Shown here: positions 46,109 to 56,656 of the stretch, one piece after another
How the letters are laid out: the number at the start of each line of letters is the position of its first letter
How positions within the stretch are numbered: position 1 is the first letter of the stretch
Source of the DNA: Candidatus Latescibacterota bacterium
Lineage (GTDB): Bacteria; JAAXHH01
DNA: 64,000 nt
Direction of reading: 5' to 3'
Assembly (NCBI GenBank): GCA_022823465.1
Contig: JAJEHX010000001.1
Span: 1-64,000 of the forward strand
Notes under the pieces: generated by a model
Seen by the model: the letters and a program-made list of their open reading frames with translations, nothing else
Database searches by the model: none
What the model was told of the DNA's origin: nothing
Made by a program: the position numbers and the translations under genes

Positions 46109-46993
46109 ATGTTCGCAATCGTAAAACACGATCACGCAGACGAAATCGTCGCCCTGTCCGGCGCTTATCTGGAACGACGGGAGAGCGAGAACAACCTGCC
46201 CTACGGTCTTGCGCGCACGCTGGCCACGGACCCTCACTACTTCGGTCCCGAACCCCCGCTGCTTCTGAGCGCGCTGGAGCATGGCGAACCGGTCGGCGTA
46301 GCGGTGAGGACGCCGCCGCACAGGATCGTCCTGAGTCGATTCGACACCGCGATCGAAACGGCCGCGGGCCATCTCGTTCATTTCCTTCAGGCGCAAGCCG
46401 AGCAGGTTCCGGGCGTCGTGGGTCCGGAGCATGAAGCCCGTTGCTTCGCCGATCGGTGGACATCGAAATACCCGGGAATGACCGCGAAGGTCTCCACGCG
46501 GCTGCGTGTCTTCGAGGCGCGCCGCGTCGTCGATGTCCCGATTTCGCCGGGCATATTACGCCATGCCGAACTGGATGATCTCCCATTGATGACGCAGTGG
46601 GTCGGGGATTTCGCGGAAACCGCCATAGGGGCGGAATCCGATCCGGCCAAGGCCCGGGCCAACGCGGAGAAGTATACAGCGGAAAGAAAACTCTACATCT
46701 GGGACCACAACGGGCCCGTATCGATCGCGAGGGAATCGAGGGCCTTGGAAAATGGTACGGTGATTTCGTTGGTATATACTCCGCCGGAACTGCGAAACAG
46801 GGGATATGCGACTTCGTGCGTATATGCGCTTACGAAGAGACTGCTCTCCGGCGGGCATTCGTTCTGCAGCCTTTATACGGACCTCTCGAACCCGACTTCC
46901 AACCACATCTATCCAAAAGTAGGGTACGTACCCCTGGGCGATTCGCTTGAATTCGATTTCGTTCCCGAAGACGGCCAAACCGTCTCCTGTTGA
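46109..46993 (+). CDS. GNAT family N-acetyltransferase with N-terminal extension
   Basis: 294 residues. The GNAT domain occupies the C-terminal half; its acetyl-CoA motif is PPELRNRGYATSCVYAL after GTVISLVYT, and motif B is TSNHIYPKVGYVPL. The N-terminal 150 residues look like a diverged companion domain of two-domain GNATs. It completes the methyltransferase-methyltransferase-GNAT operon. Its TGA lies inside a 12-nt tandem duplication. Confidence 0.82.
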   Translation: MFAIVKHDHADEIVALSGAYLERRESENNLPYGLARTLATDPHYFGPEPPLLLSALEHGEPVGVAVRTPPHRIVLSRFDTAIETAAGHLVHFLQAQAEQVPGVVGPEHEARCFADRWTSKYPGMTAKVSTRLRVFEARRVVDVPISPGILRHAELDDLPLMTQWVGDFAETAIGAESDPAKARANAEKYTAERKLYIWDHNGPVSIARESRALENGTVISLVYTPPELRNRGYATSCVYALTKRLLSGGHSFCSLYTDLSNPTSNHIYPKVGYVPLGDSLEFDFVPEDGQTVSC

Positions 46994-47012
46994 GCGCGTC
47001 GTTGAGCGCGTC
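46989..47012. repeat. Exact 12-nt tandem duplication across a stop codon
   Basis: GTTGAGCGCGTC occurs twice in a row; the first copy contains the TGA stop of the GNAT gene. Confidence 0.8.
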
Positions 47013-47044
47013 CCGGATTTGTGCTGCCCCTCCGCTTTTCTGCG

Positions 47045-47899
47045 TTACGTCATCTTCCACTTCGTGTCGGGTATATCGCCGTGCTGGACGCGCCGCTCCA
47101 GTATGGGCGTCCCGCGCAACTCCCGGATCAGTTCGATCAACCCATTGATGGCGGCCTCCAGGAACTTCTTTCCCTTTTCTTTCGTCGCTTTCGTGGCATC
47201 CCCCATGACCCCGCTGGGTGAAATCGAACTCCAGTAGGGTACCATGCGGGCGTCGGAACCCCCGGGATGTCCGCCGGCCAGGAGATCGGTCTTGAAACTG
47301 TCGGGCATCGGACTCCGATTGTCCACGGCCTTGTCCATGTCGACCAGGTCTGGTTTGAGGGCGAGGTAGAGGGACGTCTCGTATTCCCCGCCGTGGGACG
47401 TCCCGCCGTAATCCGAATCCCGGAGTTCCGCACCCTTTTCCCTGGCCAGCCGAAGTCCCCAGTGGTTGGCGCTGGCGCACAGGATACGCCCTTCGAAATC
47501 GATAACGGTAAGGCGCGCGGCCAGATCGAGGGGCGAGGTGTTGCTTCCGTGGCCGTTGATGATCAGGATGCGCTTGAAACCGTGATAGGCCAGGCTGCAG
47601 CATACGTCGCGGACATAGTTGATGAAGGTATCCCACCGGATGGTAATCGTGCCGTGGAAATCCATGTGATGGGGGCTGTAACCGTGGGTCACTGGCGGGG
47701 CGAGCACGACCTCTTCCGGTATCCGGGCGGCGGCGCGCCTGCAGATCTCCGTCGCCAGGACCACGTCGACGTCCACGGGCAGGTGCGGTCCATGGTCCTC
47801 GTAGGTGGCCACAGGCAGGAGGGCCACCCGGTCCTCGGCGGCCGCGTCTCGTATCTCGTTCCAGATCATCTCCGCATAGTCATACTTGATCGAAGCCAT
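47045..47899 (-). CDS. Creatininase-family amidohydrolase
   Basis: 284 residues. The metal-binding signature ATYEDHGPHLPVDVDVV places E34, H36 and D45 as likely ligands. RILIINGHGSNTSPL and GTSHGGEYETSLYL are the other family blocks. Members hydrolyse creatinine or formamide bonds (ArfB-type). It is the last gene of the minus-strand hut run, 79 bases after hutF. No N-formylglutamate deformylase (HutG) is visible, so this enzyme may supply that step; that is inference. Creatinine degradation is the default alternative. Confidence 0.85.
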   Translation of the reverse strand: MASIKYDYAEMIWNEIRDAAAEDRVALLPVATYEDHGPHLPVDVDVVLATEICRRAAARIPEEVVLAPPVTHGYSPHHMDFHGTITIRWDTFINYVRDVCCSLAYHGFKRILIINGHGSNTSPLDLAARLTVIDFEGRILCASANHWGLRLAREKGAELRDSDYGGTSHGGEYETSLYLALKPDLVDMDKAVDNRSPMPDSFKTDLLAGGHPGGSDARMVPYWSSISPSGVMGDATKATKEKGKKFLEAAINGLIELIRELRGTPILERRVQHGDIPDTKWKMT

Positions 47900-47978
47900 T
47901 ACGGTCTCCTATTGGTTCATGCTGCTGGTTCAGCGGGTTCATCCCATCTTCCCGACGCGATTCCACTTTTTCCTGAAT

Positions 47979-49226
47979 TCAGATCAGCTCCAGATTTTTC
48001 AGTGACTTGCAATAGAGCTCCAATGTCTCCCCGTACTGTGCATGGCGGCCTTCCGTGATGATCTGCTTCCCTGCGATGACGACAGACCTCACCGCCCGCG
48101 GCGTGGCTCCGAAGAGGATCGCGTCGGGAGCGTGTCCCGGATCGATGGCCGCGATAGAAGGATCATCGGGATCCAGGGCTATGTGATCCTCCATCCAGCG
48201 GTTGTCAAAACCACAGGCCGCATAGCCGATCCGGGTGGCTGCGTCGAGCAGTGACGGCGCTTCCGCCGCGGCATGTCGTATCTTCAAGCGGGAACGTTCA
48301 TCCAGTTCCACGGCCCTGACCTCCTCGAAGGCATTCTCGCAGGCGTGACTGTCCACGCCCACGCAGAGGCGCGCGCCGGCTTCAAGGAGTTCGGACGCAG
48401 GCGGCAACCCGTCGCCGAGGTCCCGTTCCGTGGTGCGGCAAATGCAGACAAACGACCGGTTGTCGCCGAGTGCCGCCACTTCCGCTTCATCCAGGTGCGT
48501 GGCATGTACGGCTACGAACCTCGAAGAAAGTACGCCTTCTCCGGAGAGCAGGGCGACAGGTGTTTTACCGTACTCGGCCCTGCATTCCTCCAGCTCGGCC
48601 CGTTGTTCGCAGACGTGCATGTGGAAGGGAAGTTCATGCGCTTCGGCGTAGGCCGACAGGACGCGGATACCAGGCAGGGGTACGGCGCGTATGCTGTGGG
48701 CGGCCGCGGCCAGGGCCACGTATGGGTCATCCGCGTAGCGCGACCGCAGGGCGTCGAGGTCCTGGAGCACGTGATCGATCGAAGGGTCGAGAAACCGGTC
48801 CTGGGCGGGAACGGCGGACTGGCGATAACCGGCCCTGAGATAGGCGGTTCGGATCAGGCAGATGCGCAACCCCACGTCCCGCGCCGCGCGTATTACGGCG
48901 TCCGCGAGTTCGGTGCGTTCGGCATAGGGACGGCCCCCGGTACCGTGATGCACGTAGTGGAACTCACCGACGGCCGTGACCCCGGACATCGCAAGTTCGG
49001 TATAGGCCAGGCGCGCGATTGCGTACAGATCGTCCGGGTTCAACCTTTCGGCCAGCCGGTACATTTCTTCCCGCCAGCCCCAGAAAGTTCCCGCGCGGCT
49101 CGCCCGGCGCTGGGTCCGCCCGCGAAGCGCGCGCTGGAAGGCGTGGGAATGGGCCGAGGCCATCCCGGGCATGACCCAGCGCCGAGCGGCGTATCGAACG
49201 GCAGGCGCATCGTTCCCGGTATTCAT
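47979..49226 (-). CDS. hutF: Formimidoylglutamate deiminase
   Basis: 415 residues, shorter at the N terminus than typical HutF: it starts almost directly at PGMASAHSHAFQRALRG, lacking most of the first beta-sandwich strands. Metal ligands are the HSH pair, a histidine in HMHVCEQ, one in AVHATHL and the aspartate in VGVDSH. It deiminates N-formimino-L-glutamate to N-formyl-L-glutamate and ammonia. The ATG overlaps the hutI stop as ATGA. Confidence 0.88.
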   Translation of the reverse strand: MNTGNDAPAVRYAARRWVMPGMASAHSHAFQRALRGRTQRRASRAGTFWGWREEMYRLAERLNPDDLYAIARLAYTELAMSGVTAVGEFHYVHHGTGGRPYAERTELADAVIRAARDVGLRICLIRTAYLRAGYRQSAVPAQDRFLDPSIDHVLQDLDALRSRYADDPYVALAAAAHSIRAVPLPGIRVLSAYAEAHELPFHMHVCEQRAELEECRAEYGKTPVALLSGEGVLSSRFVAVHATHLDEAEVAALGDNRSFVCICRTTERDLGDGLPPASELLEAGARLCVGVDSHACENAFEEVRAVELDERSRLKIRHAAAEAPSLLDAATRIGYAACGFDNRWMEDHIALDPDDPSIAAIDPGHAPDAILFGATPRAVRSVVIAGKQIITEGRHAQYGETLELYCKSLKNLELI

Positions 49227-50497
49227 GGGTCCAATACCTGCCCGTTCTTGATCACGGTATGCACCGGATTGCTCCCGAAGAAATAGGGGATGTGGCGGTA
49301 ATCGCCCTCGCTCAGAATCAGGATATCGGCCCGCTTGCCGGCTTCTATGGAACCGGTCTCATCTCCCTGGCCGATGGCGCAGGCGCCGTTGATGGTGGAA
49401 GCGTGCAGCGCTTCCGCGGGGGTGAATCGCTGGTACCTGCAGGCGATGGCCATGACCGCGGGCATGGACGGGCAGGGCGCCGACCCGGGATTGAGGTCGG
49501 TGGCGAGGGCCACGACTGCGCCGGAATCCATCATCGTCCGCGCGTCGGCGTAGTTTGTCAATCCCAGGTTGAAGTTCACGGCAGGCAGCAGGACGGCGAT
49601 CGTGTCGGACTGTGCCAGAGACGCGATCGCCTCCGGACCTGTCACGTCGAGATGATCCACCGACGCCGCGTCGAGTTCCAGGGCCGTGGCGACGCCGCCG
49701 AAATCGTTGAACTGGTCCACGTGCATCTTGGCGCGAAAGCCGGATTCGATACCGGCCTCAAGCACCCGGCGGGACTGGTTGAGATCGAAGGCGTGGTCTT
49801 CGCAGAACACGTCGATGTACATGGATACGCCGCGTTCCGCGAACCGGGAGGTCTTATACCAGTCCGCCACTTCAGGCAGGATCTTATCGATTACGCACCG
49901 CGTGTACGCCTCGGAATCCCCATCGAACTCGGGTGGGACGGCGTGGGCGCCCAGAAACGTGGGAACGATATCGCAGGGATGGTTCTGATCGAGCCGCTCG
50001 ATGACTTGAAGCATCTTCAGTTCGTCTGAAACACTCAGGCCATATCCGGTCTTGATCTCCACGGTCGTGGTGCCCAGCGCAAGCATCTCGTCGAGGCGCT
50101 TGCACGCCGCCGACTCCAGTTCGCTCATCGATGCCGCTCGCGTGTACCTTACGGTACTGACGATCCCACCGCCGGCCGCCATGATCTCGAGGTAGGAGGC
50201 GCCCTTGATCCGCAGCTCGAACTCCGCGGCGCGATCCCCGCCGAAAACCGTGTGGGTATGGGCGTCCACGAAGCCGGGGCACACTGATCTTCCCCGGCAG
50301 TCGATTGTGCGTCTGGGTGCAAACCTGCCTTGGAGGTCATCGGTCGTTCCGACCGCCACGATCCGCCCGGCGCTAACCGCTACAGCCCCGTTTTCGATCA
50401 CAGCGGCCTCCGCCATGGTCGGCCCGCGACGGGGCGCCCCGGACGCGCAGGTCACTACCTGTTCCGCGTTGTGGAGGTATAGATCTACTGTTTCCAT
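49223..50497 (-). CDS. hutI: Imidazolonepropionase
   Basis: 424 residues, normal length. It hydrolyses 4-imidazolone-5-propionate to formiminoglutamate. Signatures are CPGFVDAHTHTVFGGDRAAEFELR, EIKTGYGLS, KMHVDQFND and ATDLNPGSAPCPSM. Metal-binding histidines are in DAHTH, and further ligands in the HVDQ and ATDLN blocks. ATG at 50497; 111 bases separate it from hutH. Confidence 0.95.
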   Translation of the reverse strand: METVDLYLHNAEQVVTCASGAPRRGPTMAEAAVIENGAVAVSAGRIVAVGTTDDLQGRFAPRRTIDCRGRSVCPGFVDAHTHTVFGGDRAAEFELRIKGASYLEIMAAGGGIVSTVRYTRAASMSELESAACKRLDEMLALGTTTVEIKTGYGLSVSDELKMLQVIERLDQNHPCDIVPTFLGAHAVPPEFDGDSEAYTRCVIDKILPEVADWYKTSRFAERGVSMYIDVFCEDHAFDLNQSRRVLEAGIESGFRAKMHVDQFNDFGGVATALELDAASVDHLDVTGPEAIASLAQSDTIAVLLPAVNFNLGLTNYADARTMMDSGAVVALATDLNPGSAPCPSMPAVMAIACRYQRFTPAEALHASTINGACAIGQGDETGSIEAGKRADILILSEGDYRHIPYFFGSNPVHTVIKNGQVLDP

Positions 50498-50608
50498 GTT
50501 TCTTTACTACGGACGATGGCTGATGCCGTCGATTCGAGACATCCCCATTGGTGCTGAACCTGGATCGGGTCGAGGGGACACGGACGTTTGCAATTCCGGC
50601 GGGATGAC

Positions 50609-52192
50609 TCAATCCAGCGTGGGGCCGGGCACCTTCACTTTCTCCCCGACCGCGTCTACTATGCTGCACTGCGATACAAGCTTGCGTATGGATTCGATCA
50701 GCGGCGCGAGGGGGGCGTCGCGGTCCAGGAAGGGGACGTGCCGGCGAATCATCCGGTACGCCGGTCCGGTACCCCGCCCCATGTCATCCGAAGTGACGCC
50801 AGGCTCCCTGCACCTGAAATCGATTGCCTGGGCCGCGGCCATCAATTCTATGGCGACAATGGTCTCCACGTTTTCAAGGACCTGCAGCGTATGATATACC
50901 GACGCCGCGCCCATGCTCACGTGATCTTCCGTGTTCGCGCCGCTCGGGATGGAGTCCGCGCTGGCGGGATGGGCCAGCACCTTGTTCTCCGACGCCAGGG
51001 CCGCCGCCGTGTACTGGGTGAGCATCAACCCGCTTTCCAGTCCACCATGGTCGGTAAGGAACATGGGCAGCACGTGACCGTTCGAATCGGCATCCACGAG
51101 GCGGGCCGTGCGCCGCTCGCTCATGTTGCCCATGTCCACGAGCGACAGCTTCATGCTGTCCATCGCCACGGCGATGGGTTCGCCGTGGAAGTTGCCCGCG
51201 CTGATGATCTCCGCGTCGCCGGGATCATCCCCGGCGAAGACGAGGGGATTATCGTTCGCGGCGTTCAGTTCGATATTGATCATCCAGCGGGCGTAGTCGA
51301 TCGTGTCCCTGACCGCGCCGTGTACCTGGGGCACGCAGCGCAGCGTGTAGGGGTCCTGCACGTTGCCTGGATCGTCGGAACGCAGTAACCGGCTGCCGTG
51401 CAGGATGTCCCGCAGGAACGCCGCACAGGCGATCTGCCTGGGATGGGGGCGGATGGCGTGCACGCGGGCGTCGTAGGCTCGGTCGGTACCGAGCAGCGCT
51501 TCCAAAGTCATGGCGGCCGCGATATCCGCCGTAAGCGCGAGAACGGTTGCCCGGTGGACCAGCAAGGCGCCGAGACCGGCCATGAGGGTCGTGCCGTTGG
51601 TCAGAGCCAGTCCCTCCTTGGCCTTCAGACTGACCGGATGAAGGCCCGCTTCCCGCAGTGCTGTCGCGCCGTCAAGCCGCCGTCCTCGATAGTAGGCCTC
51701 CCCTTCTCCAATCAGCACCAGGGACATATGCGCCAGGGTCGCCAGATCGCCACTCGCGCCGAGGGAACCCCGTCCGGGTATGCAGGGATGGACACCCTCG
51801 TTGAGCATGTCCACCATCAGCTGCACGACTTCCGGCCGGATGCCCGAGTAGCCCATGGCGAGCGTATTCACCCGGGTGACCAGCATGGCGCGCACGGTCT
51901 CCTCATCCAGTTCGGGACCGGCGCCGGCCGCGTGGCTCCGAATAAGGTTCGTCTGCAGTTCGGCGACCTGGCCGGAGGAGATCAGCTTGTCCTTGAACCG
52001 GCCGAATCCGGTGGTGATCCCGTAGGCGATCCGGCCTTCCGAGACCAGCCGGTCCACCACTTCCCGGGAACGCGTCATCCCGGGGAGGGCGTCGGGGTGT
52101 ATGGCTACGGGGCGGCCCTTCGAGACGGCGACCACCTCGTCAATGGTGAGATCGTGACCCGTGAGGGCCAGTGGGTCATGGGAATGGACCAT
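50609..52192 (-). CDS. hutH: Histidine ammonia-lyase
   Basis: 527 residues from ATG 52192; GTG at 52201 is possible but closer to the G-rich ribosome site. The MIO cofactor forms from the ASG of GSLGASGDLATLAHMSL near residue 145. YGITTGFGRFKD, EDHVSMGAA and the C-terminal helices are present. It deaminates histidine to urocanate, the first step of the pathway. Confidence 0.95.
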   Translation of the reverse strand: MVHSHDPLALTGHDLTIDEVVAVSKGRPVAIHPDALPGMTRSREVVDRLVSEGRIAYGITTGFGRFKDKLISSGQVAELQTNLIRSHAAGAGPELDEETVRAMLVTRVNTLAMGYSGIRPEVVQLMVDMLNEGVHPCIPGRGSLGASGDLATLAHMSLVLIGEGEAYYRGRRLDGATALREAGLHPVSLKAKEGLALTNGTTLMAGLGALLVHRATVLALTADIAAAMTLEALLGTDRAYDARVHAIRPHPRQIACAAFLRDILHGSRLLRSDDPGNVQDPYTLRCVPQVHGAVRDTIDYARWMINIELNAANDNPLVFAGDDPGDAEIISAGNFHGEPIAVAMDSMKLSLVDMGNMSERRTARLVDADSNGHVLPMFLTDHGGLESGLMLTQYTAAALASENKVLAHPASADSIPSGANTEDHVSMGAASVYHTLQVLENVETIVAIELMAAAQAIDFRCREPGVTSDDMGRGTGPAYRMIRRHVPFLDRDAPLAPLIESIRKLVSQCSIVDAVGEKVKVPGPTLD

Positions 52193-52213
52193 GCCTGCCA
52201 CCCCCTGCCGGTT

Positions 52214-53851
<1,638 letters not shown>

Positions 53852-53871
53852 GTTACAGTCCAGTAGGCTGC

Positions 53872-54546
53872 TTACGCCCTCGATTCCCGATTCTTCCACT
53901 TTTCGTAGGTAAAGTCGGGACTGTTTATCATGTCGAAATGGGAACGCTCCCAGGTCCTGATCTCTCCCGCCTTTTTCAACGTGTCTTCCGCTATGTCGAG
54001 GGGGATCTTCACCACGCCGTCCACGTCCGCGAGCAACAGGTCGCCGGTCTGAACGAGCAGTTGGCCGGCGACGAGGGGGCGGCCGACGGTCCGCACGTTG
54101 AAGGGCCCGTGGCCGGAGACCGTGCCGAGGCCCCAAATGGGCAGTCCCGCCGCCCGAATGCCTTCGAGATCGCGGACGCAGCCTTCGACCACGGCGCCCA
54201 CCACGCCGAGTTTCCTGTGGATATGCGCCATGCCGTCGCCGAAGAGGGCGGCCCGCCTGGGGCGCGTGTCGACATCCTTCATCACCGCGATCATGGGTCC
54301 CGGCGTCTCGTTCAGCGCATCGTAGTAGTCGGACCAGCTCAGGTTGGCCGGTGTGGCGTCCAGCGGTGTGACCTCGGAGGTCACGGCGTACCCGATCACG
54401 GCGCCGAACTCGGGCGTCAGATACTGGATCTCCGGTCCGGTGTAATCGTCATTTGAAACGCCCTGTACTTTTTCCACGGCATTGTAAACTGTGGCCGAGT
54501 CGAATCCGGCCAGGCCGTTCAATATGGCATCGTCCACGCGGGTCAT
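53872..54546 (-). CDS. RraA-family protein (oxaloacetate decarboxylase/HMG aldolase-like)
   Basis: 224 residues from ATG 54546, preceded by AAGGAG at 8 bases. The core [28 protein letters not shown] and the D-V-DGVVKIP block match the RraA/HMG-aldolase superfamily, which acts on 2-keto acids with Mg. It is the first gene of the hut operon, 20 bases before hutU. Metabolic rather than RNase E-regulating function is likely. Its substrate in this context is unknown. Confidence 0.85.
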   Translation of the reverse strand: MTRVDDAILNGLAGFDSATVYNAVEKVQGVSNDDYTGPEIQYLTPEFGAVIGYAVTSEVTPLDATPANLSWSDYYDALNETPGPMIAVMKDVDTRPRRAALFGDGMAHIHRKLGVVGAVVEGCVRDLEGIRAAGLPIWGLGTVSGHGPFNVRTVGRPLVAGQLLVQTGDLLLADVDGVVKIPLDIAEDTLKKAGEIRTWERSHFDMINSPDFTYEKWKNRESRA

Positions 54547-54862
54547 TCCTGTAACTCCTTTTATTTGAAGGAAAAGCAACTATTCGACGTATAAGAATCG
54601 TCGCAAGAGGAAGGGCCGATTAAACGTAGTGGCTCGCAGGCTAAAATCGATATGGGAGGGTCAAAAATCAAGGGAAATACACTACGAGCACACCGATCCA
54701 GGTGGCCTGCCTGAGGTGGACGGACCGTCTGGTTTCCATCTCGTACCGTTGGATCGCCGGCCCGACGTAAACCCGTTGACATGGGTCCGAATCTGTGCCA
54801 TTTTCTCTGTTCGCAGCCATTAACTGGCATAACTGAACAAGTACCGTTTTCAGGAGGTTTTT
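54547..54862. other. Divergent control region of the hut operon and DUF2911 gene
   Basis: 316 bases. On the plus strand TTGACA at 54776-54781 with a 17-base spacer to CATTTT (54799-54804) is a possible promoter, and AGGAGG at 54852-54857 is a strong ribosome site for the DUF2911 gene. I could not place the hut promoter and see no coding frame. Confidence 0.4.
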
Positions 54863-55420
54863 ATGCATCGCATCACCCGTATGCTCGGCGTTCTTGCCCT
54901 TTCCATGGCTTTCATGGCCATGGGCGGAACCGCCGACGCCCAGACCACCATGCCTTCGGGCGGCGCCAGTTCGGATCCCGGCCGGGGCATGGCGGAAGTC
55001 TCATTGGCCGGCGGCAAAGTGTCCATCGACTACGGCCGTCCGGAGATGAAGGGCAGGGACATGCTCGCCATGGCCCCTGATGGATTCGTCTGGCGTTTCG
55101 GCAGCAACAAATCCACCACCTTCACGACGGAAGCCGATCTCATGTTCGGCGACATGACACTGGCAAAAGGCGAATACAGCGCCTGGGTCAAGCACGTGGA
55201 AGGCGATTCGTGGTCGCTCATCTTCAACAGCGAAGTAGGGATCTGGGGCGCGCCCGGCGCCAAGCGGGAGAACGACGTGCTGGAGGTTCCGCTGACGTAC
55301 ACGATGGAAGATGACATGGTCGAACGCCTGACGGTGGACCTGAGGGACGAGGATGGCAAGGGATTACTGGTCGTTTCGTGGGGGGCCCACTGCCTCACGA
55401 CCAGTTTCTCGGCCAAGTAG
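54863..55420 (+). CDS. Exported DUF2911 protein
   Basis: 185 residues with a signal peptide (VLALSMAFMAMGGTADA, cleavage before QTT). The DUF2911 core is clear: VSIDYGRPEMKGRDMLAMAPDGFVWRFGSNKSTTFTT, then LAKGEYSAWV and WSLIFNSEVGIWG. Its function is unknown; it is probably a small periplasmic beta-sandwich. A terminator follows. Confidence 0.85.
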   Translation: MHRITRMLGVLALSMAFMAMGGTADAQTTMPSGGASSDPGRGMAEVSLAGGKVSIDYGRPEMKGRDMLAMAPDGFVWRFGSNKSTTFTTEADLMFGDMTLAKGEYSAWVKHVEGDSWSLIFNSEVGIWGAPGAKRENDVLEVPLTYTMEDDMVERLTVDLRDEDGKGLLVVSWGAHCLTTSFSAK

Positions 55421-55450
55421 TTACCGCGGCAATCGCGCAATGCAATCTTC

Positions 55451-55485
55451 AAAGGGACAGGGGTACATTACGCCTGTCCCTTTTT
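55451..55485 (+). terminator. Rho-independent terminator
   Basis: 11-bp stem AAAGGGACAGG / CCTGTCCCTTT with an 11-base loop and a T-run. It ends the DUF2911 transcript and lies just beyond the convergent dehydrogenase stop, so it may serve both strands. Confidence 0.8.
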
Positions 55486-55487
55486 CT

Positions 55488-56546
55488 TTACCATTTTTCA
55501 GGATTCAGACCGACGCGGATACCCGCATCCCTGATCTGTTGCCACGTGGTATCGTCGATGTTGATCCCATCCCGGCGACGCGCCTCCGCCAGCCGGAACT
55601 CCGGTTCGCCCGGCATGAGGATCTCGTCGAAACCGGGGGCGGTCCGGCTGGCTTTTACGTGGCGGATCATCCCTTCGACTTCCTCGTAGTACCAGTCCAG
55701 TTCCGTGAAGAACGAAATGTCGTAGACGGTGAAAAGCACCCCGTTGCTTTCCACGATCTGTTCGCCCTGCGCGCATCCCTGCCCACTCAGCGTACCACCC
55801 AGGATTTCCACGAGCAGTCCCAGGCTGTACCCTTTGTGAGCGACGATGCCGCCCATGGGCAGGATGGCGCCGTTGGGCGGCGGCCCCTTGATGACCGTGG
55901 GATCCGTTGTGGGATTGCCTTCATGATCGATCAGCCAGCCCTCGGGAACCTGCACCCCCTTGTTCGCGGCGACGCGTACCTTCCCCTCCGCGACGACAGA
56001 CGTCGTCAGGTCCACGAGGACGGGCTCGGCGTCGCGACGGGGAGCCGAAAAGGCGATGGGGTTGGTGCTGATGCGTCCATCGATGCCGCCGAAGGGCGAG
56101 ATCTGGCGTCCGAAGCGTCCCGCGTTTACGAAGGCCAGCCCGATCAGCCCTTCCCGGGCCGCCATGAGCGGATAGGCGCCCACCCGGCCCACGTGGCTGG
56201 TACGCCGGAGCGACACCGTGGCCGTGCCGTGTTTCCGCGCCTTTTCTATGGCCAGCTTCATGGCGAAGGTGCCGCCCACCTGGCCGAGCGCGCCGCCGTT
56301 GTCGACCACGGCCGTACAGGGACTTTCCCGGATGATGCGCACGTCGGCCCGGGCCTTGAATCGGCCTTCATCCATGATGGCCCTGACGTATTCCGGGAGA
56401 CGGATGGCGCCGTGGGAATCATGGCCGAAGAGGTTCGAGTCCACGAGGTGATCCACCACGCTGCGGGCATCCTCCGCCGTGCAGCCTGCCGCCTCCAGTA
56501 CTTCGCAGCCGATCGTATGCAGTTTCTCGGGGGATATTACTGGCAT
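55488..56546 (-). CDS. Ldh-family (malate/L-lactate/ureidoglycolate dehydrogenase type) oxidoreductase
   Basis: 352 residues from ATG 56546, with AAAGGAAG directly upstream; the long upstream extension of the open frame is shadow. Features are SNLFGHDSHGAIRLPEYV (catalytic His), SLRRTSHVGRVGAYP, and GRISTNPIAFSAPR. It belongs to the NAD(P)-dependent LDH2/MDH2 fold. It likely oxidises a 2-hydroxy acid; the exact one is unknown. Confidence 0.9.
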   Translation of the reverse strand: MPVISPEKLHTIGCEVLEAAGCTAEDARSVVDHLVDSNLFGHDSHGAIRLPEYVRAIMDEGRFKARADVRIIRESPCTAVVDNGGALGQVGGTFAMKLAIEKARKHGTATVSLRRTSHVGRVGAYPLMAAREGLIGLAFVNAGRFGRQISPFGGIDGRISTNPIAFSAPRRDAEPVLVDLTTSVVAEGKVRVAANKGVQVPEGWLIDHEGNPTTDPTVIKGPPPNGAILPMGGIVAHKGYSLGLLVEILGGTLSGQGCAQGEQIVESNGVLFTVYDISFFTELDWYYEEVEGMIRHVKASRTAPGFDEILMPGEPEFRLAEARRRDGINIDDTTWQQIRDAGIRVGLNPEKW

Positions 56547-56656
56547 TGGCTTCCTTTCATATTCTTGCCTGCGCGTTTTGTCCGGTAAGGGCTTTCTGTC
56601 AAAAAGTAACCGGCAGTAATCTTCGTTTAAAGGCGCCGAGTAAGATACCGGCCGAA

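Noticed and set aside
53852-54136. Upstream extension of urocanate hydratase by 95 codons
   Set aside because: The extension is Arg/Pro-rich, overlaps the rraA-like gene in another frame and is absent from the family; GTG 53851 gives normal length.
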